Source: M3007 sp965249785
Lineage (GTDB): Bacteria > Bacteroidota > Bacteroidia > Chitinophagales > Saprospiraceae
DNA length: 64,000 nucleotides
Direction of reading: 5' to 3'
Assembly: GCA_965249785.1 (NCBI GenBank)
Contig: CBDFMU010000007.1
Location: 62,001 to 126,000, forward strand
Below, one piece after another: positions 17,271 to 26,746 of this stretch; the first letter of the stretch is position 1, and every line of letters begins with the position of its first letter. The translations under genes were made by a program, and so were the position numbers. The notes under the pieces are model-generated. The model saw nothing but the letters and a program-made list of their open reading frames with translations, was not told the origin of the DNA and searched no databases.

Positions 17271-19844
17271 TCAAAAAACCACCTTCATCCCCAAAAAAAC
17301 TCCGCTGCGGTTGCCCGCCGCACCCGGTGTACTGCGGTAGCTGAGCCGTTGTATATAGTCTATCGAGAGTAAATGGAAGATGTTTTCCACGCCCGCGCCC
17401 GCTTCCATGAACGGCCCGGTATTGGGCGCGACGAGCTGCTGGGCCGCATTGAAATCGCGGTTGTCCGGGCGGAGATCGCCCCAGAAGGCATTGAAAGTAA
17501 GGCGTTCCCGCCAGCCGAGTTTTTGCAGCAACGGGACGCGGTCGAACAACATGCCGCCTAAAGCCAGCCGGGCTTGCAGGCTCACGTAGCGGTCGGCGGC
17601 AAATTCGTAGGGCTGCATCGTGTTGAAGGTATAGCGCGACATAACGTAGGTATCGTTGCCCCGTGGCACCTGCAGCAAGAGCGAAGGCAGCGTACCGAAG
17701 ATTTTGCCCGCGTCCAGGTTCCACATCAGCCCAGCTTTCGGGGTCAGGCGCGTGGTGTGCGAAAGGCTGATGCTGAGTTTTTGATAGACAAAATCGGCAT
17801 CGGCAAACCGGAAGCCCCGTGTGTAAATCAGGGCCACGGACGGGAATTTGCCGCCCGTCGGCAACCGTTCGTAGTCGAAGATCCTGGACCGCTCGTGCCA
17901 GGCAAAGCGCAAGGCCACCGAAGCCTCCGCTGCCGGGATACCGTGGACGATACTTGGCTCGCCGGGGGTGGAGTCATTGCCCTGGAAATCGGGATTGGGA
18001 TAACTGAAATCAAAGGAAGGGCTGATCTTCCGGTACGCCAAACCGCCCTTTATAAACCAGTTGCCCCCGATCTGCTGGTCATGGGTCAAGGTCAGTTGCT
18101 GCTGAAAGGTCTGGTAGTACGGCACCTTTTTGCGCAACAGGGAATTGACGAAACCATCCTGGTCAATCTCGTCGTACCACTGGGCAATCGCATTGTAATC
18201 GCTCCCGATGTGCACCTCGGTTTTGGCGTACGGGCGCGCTGCCCACAGGTACTTGGCACCCAAACCGCCTTTAAACCGCTGGTCGCGCAGGCCATAGGCC
18301 AGGTGCCCGTACAGCCCCAGGTTTTTGGAGATGCCCTCCATCGTCCGGAAACCCACGCGAAAGCGCGTCCCTTCAAAGTGGTTGAAGCTCATCAGCGTAC
18401 CGATCGGGCCGAAATAAGCCCGGTCGCCGACGTAGAAAGCGCCCGTGCCGAGCGTGGAGAGCAGTTTGTCTTTAAAACGCTGGCGCGGGTCGTTGCGCAG
18501 CGCATCGGCCATGCGATAGATGGCCACCTCGTGCTTGCTCAACGAGTCCGGGCGGCTTCGTTTCCAAAAAACCTCCGACGCACCGGAGTCATGGCTGCCG
18601 AGGCTGGCAACCATCCCGCCGACCGTCACCGCCGCCGCGTTCGGATCGTTCACCCGCACCGAATCCAATACGGCGCTCATCCGGCTGATGAGCCGTTTGC
18701 TATCGGCATTGGCCGGCAACGGAATGCCCAACAAATCCAGCCCCGCTTCATAGTGCAGCGTGAGCGCACTCTCGGAAGGAACCAAAACGGTACGACGATT
18801 GGACTGATCGGTGGCCGGTAGAAAAGTTTGGTGCAGCTCGAGCGATTCGATGTAATTCAGGTTGGCATCCTTGCTCAGGCGCAGATCGGCGGCGGTCAGG
18901 GCATAGGCACTGTCTTCTACCGTAATCCGGCCGGTGAACACGTTGCCATGCCACACCTTCGGAATAGGTTGCAGCGTGATGGCCTGGTGGCCGTTCGGCA
19001 ATGCAGTGCTGTCGGTGATGTAAAAATCATAGAATGCCAACGCTTCCGGGCCCACCGGGCTGACAAAGGCTTTGCTAAACAGCATCACCCGCGCCGCGTA
19101 CAAATTTACGCTGCTTGCGTCCCAGCGGGCAAGCGGTTCGAGCAGCCGGTCCGACTCCAAACCAGTAGTTTTGATGGCGAGGACGCGCTCGTTTTCGGTG
19201 AACGGGTTATTTGCCAGCGTATAATCCCCCAGTTTCTCGGCAAAAAACAACGGTGTTTGCCCGCGCAACGTGTCATCGGCCGGACGCACTTTTTCAAAGG
19301 CGCGGACCCGGGAACCAAACAGCAGCCCGCCGCGAGCAGCCGTTTTCCCGGCTGCATCGGCGGCGACTTGCGGGTCGAGGGCGGCGACTTCCGAGCGCGT
19401 CCAACGCCGGGCATCCAGCCGGTCAAATCGAGCGGGATTGTTCTGGCGGTTTCGGGCCAGCACTTTTTTCATCAACGTTTTACCAGGGCCAGGGTCTGCG
19501 GTGACAACTACCTCCCCGAGCGATCCGGCGGCAGGACTCAATTTGACCTCAAACACTTGCTCTGACTGTCCGTTTATTGCCAATGACTTGGTCGTATAAC
19601 CTACATAAGTTACTTGCAATGAATCGCTTGCCATTGGTGTAGCACGAAAAGAGAAGCGGCCCAAAGAATCTGTCCACGCCCCGGACGAATGATGACTTAG
19701 TGCAACCGTTGCAAATGAAAGAAATTCACCAGTTTCCACATCCATCACTACACCGTGTAAGGTGACGTGTGTTTGGGCTTTCACAAGAGAAGTTGCCAAA
19801 AGCACTAATAGCGTTGTGGTAATAACCGAACGAAAATAGGTCAT
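17271..19844 (-). CDS. DUF5686 outer-membrane protein with carboxypeptidase-regulatory-like N-terminus, GC-rich paralogue
   Basis: Preferred start at 19844 (MTYFRSVITTTLLVLLATSL, a signal peptide cleaved after KAQ), giving 857 residues; the open frame to 19931 would run into the preceding gene. A CarboxypepD_reg-like domain lies at about residues 25-110 (LHGVVMDVETGEFLSFATVA, YVGYTTKSL). The DUF5686 region starts at TLMKKVLARNRQNNPARF, and a barrel-like C-terminus ends FLGMKVVF. It follows the OMP gene 19876-20799 by 31 bp, suggesting co-transcription. A hand count of sample lines gives about 62% GC near 17.5 kb but about 43% near 19.7 kb, so composition changes inside the gene close to its 5' end. 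Confidence 0.85.
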   Translation of the reverse strand: MTYFRSVITTTLLVLLATSLVKAQTHVTLHGVVMDVETGEFLSFATVALSHHSSGAWTDSLGRFSFRATPMASDSLQVTYVGYTTKSLAINGQSEQVFEVKLSPAAGSLGEVVVTADPGPGKTLMKKVLARNRQNNPARFDRLDARRWTRSEVAALDPQVAADAAGKTAARGGLLFGSRVRAFEKVRPADDTLRGQTPLFFAEKLGDYTLANNPFTENERVLAIKTTGLESDRLLEPLARWDASSVNLYAARVMLFSKAFVSPVGPEALAFYDFYITDSTALPNGHQAITLQPIPKVWHGNVFTGRITVEDSAYALTAADLRLSKDANLNYIESLELHQTFLPATDQSNRRTVLVPSESALTLHYEAGLDLLGIPLPANADSKRLISRMSAVLDSVRVNDPNAAAVTVGGMVASLGSHDSGASEVFWKRSRPDSLSKHEVAIYRMADALRNDPRQRFKDKLLSTLGTGAFYVGDRAYFGPIGTLMSFNHFEGTRFRVGFRTMEGISKNLGLYGHLAYGLRDQRFKGGLGAKYLWAARPYAKTEVHIGSDYNAIAQWYDEIDQDGFVNSLLRKKVPYYQTFQQQLTLTHDQQIGGNWFIKGGLAYRKISPSFDFSYPNPDFQGNDSTPGEPSIVHGIPAAEASVALRFAWHERSRIFDYERLPTGGKFPSVALIYTRGFRFADADFVYQKLSISLSHTTRLTPKAGLMWNLDAGKIFGTLPSLLLQVPRGNDTYVMSRYTFNTMQPYEFAADRYVSLQARLALGGMLFDRVPLLQKLGWRERLTFNAFWGDLRPDNRDFNAAQQLVAPNTGPFMEAGAGVENIFHLLSIDYIQRLSYRSTPGAAGNRSGVFLGMKVVF

Positions 19845-19875
19845 GGCAGATCGGAATTTAAGGATTCCAGCATTT

Positions 19876-20799
19876 TTATTCAAATAAAAACAGACACCCA
19901 AAACCATAAAATGGAGTTTCATCTCTGCCATCTAAGCCAAATTCAAGACCGGGGCCAAGCGTCAGATGTTTACTGACTACCCATTCAATGGATGCCTCAA
20001 TAGTATTGTAGGGCAGATGAATTTCATCCGCAGCAGCACCCGCCTGGGTTTTAAATTCATTAGTTTCCCGATTATAATCAACAATCACATTCAGCTTATC
20101 TTCTTTTACAATCCAGTTATAACCGACACGAAACCCGAATAGGTTTTTAGTCCAATGGTCACCATCGAGTTTGATACCAGTCTCAGATAATATAGAATCG
20201 GTGGTGATGGAGCCGAATTGCCGTCTTGCGCTTACATTCAGGTAAATAGAACCTGGCCCAAGAAATTTGGCATATACTCCGGTGATTTTCAAGAAGTTAC
20301 CTGCTTTTGAGCCGTTAAGAAAAGGCTCTGTCGTCCTCAGTCCCGGCAATGGAAAATTTACTTCTACCAGCGTAGCCAGTGTTGGCTGCGCATGGCCTTT
20401 GCCAGCATCACTTACCCAGCGTTCGTTCCAGCCCAGATTTAGTTGTCCAGAGTTATCAGTGCCATCATGTTCCAGAAAAAACGAAGCGAGCAATTGCGCA
20501 TTTTCAAGCATCTTATTTTTACTGCGTGGCGTATATTCCAATTCAGGCTCAATACCAATAATCTGATTTTCCGCCCGACTGTAAGCAAAAGTTGGCAGTG
20601 CCCTGAATTCCAGAAAGCCGGGTGGCGTCGGTTGTCCGTCTTCCAGAGAATTAAAAGCATCACAGGATTGCAGTCGGGTCACATTGTCTTCTTTGGGGGT
20701 ATTCGCAGTTTTGACAGTGTTATTTATTGCTTGCGCAGAGACATTGGCCACCACTAAAAAGAGCAGCACTGGAATTAGGAATGTTTTAGATGTTGTCAT
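19876..20799 (-). CDS. Outer-membrane protein of unknown family
   Basis: Preferred start at 20799 (MTTSKTFLIPVLLFLVVANV, signal peptide cleaved after VSAQ), 307 residues; the frame is open to 20868 without a good reason to start there. The mature protein has a short Cys-containing segment (RLQSCDAFNSLEDGQPTPPG) and then alternating strands such as FLEFRALPTFAYSRAE, GSIYLNVSARRQFGSI and WTKNLFGFRVGYNWIV, ending GFGCLFLFE, typical of a barrel. The family is not recognised with certainty; it resembles Bacteroidota transporter-like OMPs. It lies upstream of, and probably in one operon with, the DUF5686 gene 17271-19844. A weak copy of the direct-repeat motif lies 222 bp upstream. Confidence 0.65.
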   Translation of the reverse strand: MTTSKTFLIPVLLFLVVANVSAQAINNTVKTANTPKEDNVTRLQSCDAFNSLEDGQPTPPGFLEFRALPTFAYSRAENQIIGIEPELEYTPRSKNKMLENAQLLASFFLEHDGTDNSGQLNLGWNERWVSDAGKGHAQPTLATLVEVNFPLPGLRTTEPFLNGSKAGNFLKITGVYAKFLGPGSIYLNVSARRQFGSITTDSILSETGIKLDGDHWTKNLFGFRVGYNWIVKEDKLNVIVDYNRETNEFKTQAGAAADEIHLPYNTIEASIEWVVSKHLTLGPGLEFGLDGRDETPFYGFGCLFLFE

Positions 20800-21020
20800 T
20801 CTTGAACTTTTTAATTTTAAATAATGAGTTTTGTGAATGGAGGAGTCGAATAATAATTTGACTATCAAAACCCTAGCTAGAATTTAGTCAAACTTTTAGT
20901 AACATCCCTTCTCTTATGAATAGACGAGAGGTATTTGGGGATTGCAGCTTCATCGTATTAAAAATCAGAAAGTAGAATTGGAAGGATGGTTCCCTGGCCG
21001 GATGCCCTTGTTATACACTG

Positions 21021-21052
21021 CAAAGAGAAAGGGAGATTCTGGAGCAAATTGG
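21021..21052 (-). promoter_or_regulatory. Direct-repeat motif, diverged copy D
   Basis: The plus-strand text caaag...gagattctggagcaaattgg aligns with copy C at 26747-26781 (caaag...gagatttaggagcaaattagg). Here the TTTG box is CTTTG. It lies 222 bp upstream of the OMP start at 20799, much further than the 26-39 bp seen for copies A-C, so it may be a relic or serve an unseen transcript. The 454-bp gap 20800-21253 otherwise holds only a terminator. Confidence 0.35.
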
Positions 21053-21097
21053 TCTCTATGTAAGTAGTAAAGAATATAGGGTTTTTGAACTGGGCAT

Positions 21098-21129
21098 AAA
21101 AAAGTGGGTCAGACGCACGTCCGACCCAC
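21098..21129 (-). terminator. Rho-independent terminator after the first RND operon
   Basis: A hairpin at 21104-21129 pairs GTGGGTC with GACCCAC, extended by three further pairs across one mismatch, around a short loop. On the minus strand it is followed directly by TTTTTT (AAAAAA at 21098-21103 on the plus strand). It lies 125 bp past the stop of the RND pump gene at 21254 and should end the tolC-adaptor-pump transcript. Confidence 0.8.
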
Positions 21130-21253
21130 CTACATCCAAAGACCCAATGAAAACAATTCTCGTATGCTTCTATTACGAGACGATAGTCTCCGAAGAATCG
21201 CAGCTTTGAAAGAAAGAAAAAACCAAAAATTTAGCAGGAAAAGAGGTTTCTGT

Positions 21254-24200
21254 CTATGCTTCTGGGGTATTTGTAGGCAGCACTTTGTCTTTTTTTACTT
21301 TCTTTTTGTACAATATCAGCATTCCTGTCGGCAACACAATCAATAGCAACGGCAGTGCCGCCAGAAAACCGCCAATAACTGCTATGGCCAGTGGCTGATG
21401 CAACTGTGCGCCCGTTCCAATCCCCAAGGCCAACGGCATCAAGGCGATAATAGCACCCAGTGCGGTCATCAGTTTTGGTCGCAAACGGGTAGAAATAGAA
21501 TATACAATAGAATCTTCTACTGATTTACCCGATACCAAGGTTTCGCGAAATTGCAGAAAGGTGAAAATGGCGTTTTCGCCAATGATACCGACGATCATAA
21601 TGAGGCCGGTATAACTACCTACATTGAGTGCTGTATGGGTTAAATAAAGTAGTGCGTAACTTCCAGAAATACCCAATACCGCTACCAACAGGATTAGCAG
21701 GGCAATACGAATATCCTGAAATAAAAATAAAATAGTCCCAAAGACCAATAGGCTGGCTATTAGTAAAATAGTCAGTAACTCCTGAAATGATTGTTGTTGG
21801 TCGGCAAAAGCACCGCCATATTGAATATGATAGCCACTCGGTAGCTGCACTTTGGCATTCACCTCTTGCTGAACGTCCCGCATCACACTTCCCAAGTCGC
21901 GGTTTTCCAGGCGGCCCGTTACTACGCCCATCGTTTGCAAGTTTTCCCGTACCATTTCCGCCTCTCCTTCTTTCAGTCGCACCTCGGCCAGTTCGGAAAT
22001 AGGCTTCAATTTACCATTGGGTAGAAAAATTTGCAACTGCCGTAGGTTCTCCACGCTCAAGCCCCGACTGTTTGGATAGACCAGCCGAATATCTGATAAC
22101 TGTTCCGGTTCGTACAGGCTGCCCACCACATTGCCTTCGAGCGCAGTTTGTAGTTGATATTGCAAATTGGCAGCGGTGATACCAAACTGGGCCAGCCGTA
22201 CAAAATCTGGTTCTACACTCACGGATGGCCCGGCAATTACAATGCCGTCGAACACATCCGCCGCGCCGGGCACTGCGCCGACTACTTCCGCTACTTGGCG
22301 AGATACTTCTTGCAATGTTTTTTGGTCGGGGCCGTATATTTTTACTTCAATTGGTTGTACACTGGCCATGAGATCACCCAGCATATCACCGATCACTTGA
22401 CCAAAATCAATCCGCAGTGCCGGTTGAGAGGCTTCTACCTGGGCACGAATGTCTCCGATGACCTCGTCGGTGGAGCGGGAACGATCTTTTTTCAACTGAA
22501 TCAGGTAGTCACCAGTATTGGGTTCGGTGATAAAAAACCCCATCTGGGTACCGGTTCTGCGACTATATGTGGCTACTTCCGGGACTTTGACGATGATTTT
22601 TTCTACTTCCCGCAGCATTCGGTCGGTCTCTTCCAGCGAAGTGCCGGGCGGCGATTGGTAGTCGATCACGATGCTTCCCTCGTCCATTTCCGGTAGAAAA
22701 CCGGTCTCCAATTTTGGAAAAACAAACCAGACCGCAGCGATCAGGCCCAGCACGAATAACAAACTTAACCAGCCACGGCGGATAAAAAAACGAACCCAAG
22801 GTTGCTCCTTTGGATGATGTTCGACCGCTGGTTTTTTGGCAGGCTTTTCACGCGTAAGCAGTAAATACACGACTGGCAGCAACAACCAGGTGACGAAAAA
22901 TGAACATACCAGGGTGATAATCATGGTGTCCGTCATCACTTTGAAATAAGCCCCTGCCACGCCGCTCATCAGTGCAAAGGGCAGAAAAATGACGATGGTG
23001 CTGGCCGATGATCCCACCATAGCCGGAAATAAATAGTGAATTGCTTTACTGAGCAATGCGCGCGTTGGTTCGCCGGGGTGTTCCTCGTGGGTACGATGAA
23101 TTTGTTCTACTACTACAATAGCATCGTCAATAATGAGTCCGATAGCGGCGGCAATGGCACCGAGCGTCATGATATTAAAAGTCTGACCAATACTCCACAG
23201 CACCAGCAGCGTCAGTCCCAGCGTGGTTGGAATAGTGATCAATATAGTTGCACTGGCTTTTACGGAACGCAGGAACAACATGGCGACCAGAATGGCCAGC
23301 ACCAGGCCAATCCAAAGGCTATCAGTTACACTCTTGACCGCTTCGTTTACGAAATCGGCTTGCACATAGAAGGGCTGGACGGTCACGCCTTTTGGTAATA
23401 TGGTGCGGAGTTCAGCCACCTTCTTTTCCATATTGGCCGAGAGGTCAATCAAGTTGGCATTGGGCTGTTTGATTATTGCAATCAGGATGCCATCCTTGCC
23501 ATTAGCATTGATAGCGACGTATTCTTTGGCCTCGTTGATCTGCACATCAGCCAAATCTTTGATCAGCAAGATGCGCTTGCCACTATTGCTGACGACCAGA
23601 TTTTCGATTTCCTCTTTTTTATCAATCTGCGCATCGGTCACGGTTAAATACAGGAAGCGATAATCCGCGAGATAACCGTTCGATTTGACAAAATTAGTTT
23701 GTGCCAAAGCCTGCGTAATAGCGTCCGGGGTGATGCCCAATGTGCTCATTTTCTGTACATTGAGCGTCAATTGGTATTCCTTGGTCTTGCCACCGGTGAT
23801 CCGAATTTCACTCACCCCATCCACCTGCGAAAGAAAAGGTTTGATGGTGTACAGGGCCAGTTTTTTCAATTCCACTGGCGAACGTCCCTGACCTTCCAGT
23901 GTATAACCGATCACTGGCAAAATACTGGGGTTCATTTTTTCTACCGTGATCTGCATATCGGCGGGGAGCGTATTGCGTATCTGGGCGATGCGTGATTCAA
24001 TACGTTGCTGGCTCAGATCAATGTCCGCGTTCCAATCCATAAATGCCGAGATTTCGCAACTACCCCGACTCGTGGTACTGCGTACCAGTTTCAGATCGGG
24101 GGTTTGTTTTATAGCGTTTTCCAGTGGCTTGGTGACGGACAGCATCATCTGGGCCACTGGCTGCTGTCCTGCATCGGCGATGACCTTGATTTTTGGAAAA

Positions 24201-24316
24201 GTAATTTCCGGAAAAAGTGCCGTTTTTAAATGGCTGTACGCAAAACCACCACCCAGAATCAGCAGTACAATGACGACTGCGAGCGGGCTTTTATATTTTG
24301 AAAAGAAATCGTTCAT
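21254..24316 (-). CDS. RND efflux transporter, permease subunit
   Basis: A 1020-residue inner-membrane pump of the RND superfamily, intact and of usual length. An N-terminal transmembrane helix (residues 13-30) is followed by the first periplasmic loop, then helices 2-6 with the signature GLIIDDAIVVVEQIHRTHEE; the paired Asp residues of TM4 are the proton-relay site and favour drug or hydrophobe export over heavy-metal (CzcA) type. The second half repeats the layout, with GYHIQYGGAFADQQQSF and IVGIIGENAIF. It is the last gene of an operon with TolC (25480-26721) and the adaptor (24566-25483); a 249-bp gap containing four palindromes separates it from the adaptor gene. Confidence 0.92.
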   Translation of the reverse strand: MNDFFSKYKSPLAVVIVLLILGGGFAYSHLKTALFPEITFPKIKVIADAGQQPVAQMMLSVTKPLENAIKQTPDLKLVRSTTSRGSCEISAFMDWNADIDLSQQRIESRIAQIRNTLPADMQITVEKMNPSILPVIGYTLEGQGRSPVELKKLALYTIKPFLSQVDGVSEIRITGGKTKEYQLTLNVQKMSTLGITPDAITQALAQTNFVKSNGYLADYRFLYLTVTDAQIDKKEEIENLVVSNSGKRILLIKDLADVQINEAKEYVAINANGKDGILIAIIKQPNANLIDLSANMEKKVAELRTILPKGVTVQPFYVQADFVNEAVKSVTDSLWIGLVLAILVAMLFLRSVKASATILITIPTTLGLTLLVLWSIGQTFNIMTLGAIAAAIGLIIDDAIVVVEQIHRTHEEHPGEPTRALLSKAIHYLFPAMVGSSASTIVIFLPFALMSGVAGAYFKVMTDTMIITLVCSFFVTWLLLPVVYLLLTREKPAKKPAVEHHPKEQPWVRFFIRRGWLSLLFVLGLIAAVWFVFPKLETGFLPEMDEGSIVIDYQSPPGTSLEETDRMLREVEKIIVKVPEVATYSRRTGTQMGFFITEPNTGDYLIQLKKDRSRSTDEVIGDIRAQVEASQPALRIDFGQVIGDMLGDLMASVQPIEVKIYGPDQKTLQEVSRQVAEVVGAVPGAADVFDGIVIAGPSVSVEPDFVRLAQFGITAANLQYQLQTALEGNVVGSLYEPEQLSDIRLVYPNSRGLSVENLRQLQIFLPNGKLKPISELAEVRLKEGEAEMVRENLQTMGVVTGRLENRDLGSVMRDVQQEVNAKVQLPSGYHIQYGGAFADQQQSFQELLTILLIASLLVFGTILFLFQDIRIALLILLVAVLGISGSYALLYLTHTALNVGSYTGLIMIVGIIGENAIFTFLQFRETLVSGKSVEDSIVYSISTRLRPKLMTALGAIIALMPLALGIGTGAQLHQPLAIAVIGGFLAALPLLLIVLPTGMLILYKKKVKKDKVLPTNTPEA

Positions 24317-24361
24317 ATTTCCTTTATTTTCAGTTTTTTACATGCCTCAACCGGGCACAGA

Positions 24362-24544
24362 ATTCCCGAAGGGAATATATATTTATAGCCATCAGGCCGA
24401 TTGATTTTCAGAATCCCAAAGGGATTCTATGTGAAAAATTGCTCGAAATGTGATTGATGTTGGGTAATCCTCTCACATGGAATCCCTTCGGGATTCGGCT
24501 ATATCTTTCCTGTTGATCTATAAACATGCATTCCCTTCGGGAAT
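24362..24544. repeat. Cluster of four GAATCCC/GGGATTC palindromes
   Basis: Four short perfect palindromes sit in the adaptor-pump gap: ATTCCCGAAGGGAAT at 24362-24376, GAATCCCAAAGGGATTC at 24411-24427, GAATCCCTTCGGGATTC at 24480-24496 and ATTCCCTTCGGGAAT at 24530-24544. They share a stem with varied 3-nt loops and occur about 35-70 bp apart. They resemble REP-type elements and may fold in mRNA between the two cistrons. No coding sequence is seen in 24317-24565. Confidence 0.75.
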
Positions 24545-24565
24545 AGGGCGCGTGAGAAACAGTCG

Positions 24566-25483
24566 TCATTTCTGACTGATTACTACGCGCGCTGTATCCG
24601 GCAGACCATAATTACCCGTCAATAAAATCCGATCGTTGGCGTGTAGTAGCGGGGAAAGGATTTCTACTCGGTCGGTGGTCTCCAGGCCTTTTTTTATGGG
24701 TACTTTAATGGCCACCGTGTCGTCCTGCATTTGCATAATCCAGAATTCACTTTGCGTTTCATCGGTCAGTATGGCGGTTTTAGGCAGGGAAACAGCGTTG
24801 CGACGAGCGGTTTTGAGTAGATGAACCGTGGCAATCAGATTTTCCGGCAAATTTTGCTGGCCGTCCACTCGAATAATAATACTTTGTGTTTGGGCCACCA
24901 AGTCTACGGTAGGCAGGGAAGTAGAAATAGTGCCAGTGAGTTTTGAGGCGTCGGGCAGTTGCAGTTGCACCTTACGATTGCCGGTCAGGTAAGAGCGCAG
25001 TTCAAAAGGAAGATCGAGCAAAAATGCGAAACTGCTGCGGTCAGCGATAGAGGCTAGTTGCTCGCCATCTTGCACATAATCGCCAGTCTGGTAATTGAGT
25101 TGGGTAACATAACCGCTCGTGGTGGCCCGAATGCTATTAAGGCCGCTGAAATGCAGCGAACTGTCCAATTCCGTGAGCACGTTACCGAGATTGGCGGCTT
25201 CCTTGGTTTTGACTACAAAAAGTACTTGACCACGCTGTACAAAAGTGCCCGGACGAATATTTACCGTTTGTAAATACCCGTTTGCATTAGATTTGACCAG
25301 ATTTTTAATCTGAAAAGTCGAAGTAGCATTCAGGTCAAGATATTCCTCCAATAATCCGGTTTCCGGTGAAGTGATAGTGACGGGAGTGCGATCATCCGGC
25401 TCCGGTGCAGCGGCCTCCGGTGTTTTGGATTTGCAGGCAACTAATACCAAGAGGACAAACGTTATTATATAAGCTATTTTCAT
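24566..25483 (-). CDS. RND efflux periplasmic adaptor subunit (membrane fusion protein)
   Basis: A 305-residue lipoprotein from ATG 25483, whose ATGA overlaps the TolC stop; an in-frame ATG at 25498 would lie inside the TolC gene and is less likely. The signal ends in a lipobox (LLVLVAC). The protein contains the split biotinyl-lipoyl-like domain (VNIRPGTFVQRGQVLFVV and IRATTSGYVTQLNYQTGDYV) flanking a very short hairpin, a beta-barrel domain and a membrane-proximal domain (KKGLETTDRVEILSPL). It bridges the pump and the TolC channel. The coiled-coil hairpin is shorter than in AcrA. Confidence 0.88.
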   Translation of the reverse strand: MKIAYIITFVLLVLVACKSKTPEAAAPEPDDRTPVTITSPETGLLEEYLDLNATSTFQIKNLVKSNANGYLQTVNIRPGTFVQRGQVLFVVKTKEAANLGNVLTELDSSLHFSGLNSIRATTSGYVTQLNYQTGDYVQDGEQLASIADRSSFAFLLDLPFELRSYLTGNRKVQLQLPDASKLTGTISTSLPTVDLVAQTQSIIIRVDGQQNLPENLIATVHLLKTARRNAVSLPKTAILTDETQSEFWIMQMQDDTVAIKVPIKKGLETTDRVEILSPLLHANDRILLTGNYGLPDTARVVISQK

Positions 25484-26721
25484 AGTTTTAAACTCCAATA
25501 GTTCAACTGATTAATAACTTGCAACCGCGCGCTGCGCTGTTGAGTGGCCAGGTTGCGGGCATTCAAATAATTATTCAATGCGAGCAGATAATCGATAATA
25601 CGCACATCGCCCGTGGGTAGCAATTTTCCGTTAGCATCCAGCAGCGTTTGACTGTATTTTATTTGCTCATTGGTTTGTGCAATGAGTTGTTCGGCTTGAT
25701 TTAACTGCTGATAAAGTTGTGCAATCTGCTGACGATACTGCTGATCAAAAAAGTGTAAGTACCCTTGTCTCGTTTGTTCGGCAAGGACGTTTTTATCGTG
25801 TTGCAGTTTACGTTGATGTCCGTCGTAAATTGGCACAGCGAGATTTACGCCGATACTGGCCCCAAAATTTCGATAACCCCTGGAAGTAAAGGCCGAGTTG
25901 AAGCCTGCATCCGCGGTAATGCTGGCTTTGGGACGATAAGATAGATCAATCAATGCATCGCTGTTCCGAATGCGCAGACTATCCAAACGATATTGTTGTA
26001 TAAACGCCGATTTTTCGGGGGTCGGTAGCAGACCCGGCGTAAGGCTCGGTTCCGGCAGATCGAAAGCCACCGTATCTACTACACCGCTCAGATAATTGAG
26101 CATGGAAAGATCATTGCGCCATTGGTTGTCTGACTGTTGGACCAGAAGTTCCTGTTGCTGTACAGTAGTCCGGAAAGTGAGGTAATCTATTTGCCGATAC
26201 ACATTGGTCTCCGTCAGACGTTTCAAAATAGCCTCTTCCCGGCGTAACAAGTCCAGTACTTCGCGATTAAAATCCAATTGTTGCCGATCCGTCCATGCCG
26301 TCAGGTACTGCGTCGCTACACTGCGTCGCACGTCTTGCGCCGTAGTTTTGGCCGTATTTTGAGCCGTGAGCGAGAGTAAATTAATGGTTTGTGCCTGCGC
26401 CGCTATATTTCCTCGACCAACGAAGGTTTTGTTGGCGGAAACCAGAGCAGTCAGATAGCCACCATTAGTCAGCGCATAATCGTAGCCCCAATCACGAAAA
26501 GAGGGGGCTATTTGCGCGGCTACATTACCGGTCACTTGTGTTCGCAGTCCCGCACGCAACCGCAGGCTATCAATCCGGTTGGAAACTATCTGGCTTTGCA
26601 AATCCTGCAAGAGCGGGCTGCTTTTAAGAGCCTGGGTAATGAAAAAATCTAAATCCCGCTGTTGCGCTGAAACAGGTAAGATGCCAAGTAAAAGCAGAAG
26701 GACAAAAGCGCAGTGTCGCAT
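25480..26721 (-). CDS. TolC family outer-membrane efflux channel
   Basis: A 413-residue protein with a signal peptide (MRHCAFVLLLLLGILPVSAQ) and two OEP repeats rich in long helices. The first half contains LNYLSGVVDTVAFDLPEP; the second contains YRPKASITADAGFN, a family signature region, and LQHDKNVLAEQTRQG. It is the first gene of the operon tolC-adaptor-pump. The direct-repeat/TTTG element copy C lies 26 bp upstream of its start, so the operon is probably controlled together with the two PepSY-like genes. Confidence 0.9.
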   Translation of the reverse strand: MRHCAFVLLLLLGILPVSAQQRDLDFFITQALKSSPLLQDLQSQIVSNRIDSLRLRAGLRTQVTGNVAAQIAPSFRDWGYDYALTNGGYLTALVSANKTFVGRGNIAAQAQTINLLSLTAQNTAKTTAQDVRRSVATQYLTAWTDRQQLDFNREVLDLLRREEAILKRLTETNVYRQIDYLTFRTTVQQQELLVQQSDNQWRNDLSMLNYLSGVVDTVAFDLPEPSLTPGLLPTPEKSAFIQQYRLDSLRIRNSDALIDLSYRPKASITADAGFNSAFTSRGYRNFGASIGVNLAVPIYDGHQRKLQHDKNVLAEQTRQGYLHFFDQQYRQQIAQLYQQLNQAEQLIAQTNEQIKYSQTLLDANGKLLPTGDVRIIDYLLALNNYLNARNLATQQRSARLQVINQLNYWSLKL

Positions 26722-26746
26722 ATATTTTTCAAATTAAAATGCTGCG

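Noticed and set aside
17574..18821. A 415-codon plus-strand open frame opposite the second DUF5686 gene
   Set aside because: It lies entirely within the GC-rich DUF5686 gene on the other strand, has no domain or signal peptide, and long shadow frames are expected at high GC.
24362..24544. A CRISPR array made of the four short palindromes
   Set aside because: The repeats are only 15-17 bp, vary in sequence and have unequal spacing, and no cas genes are present.
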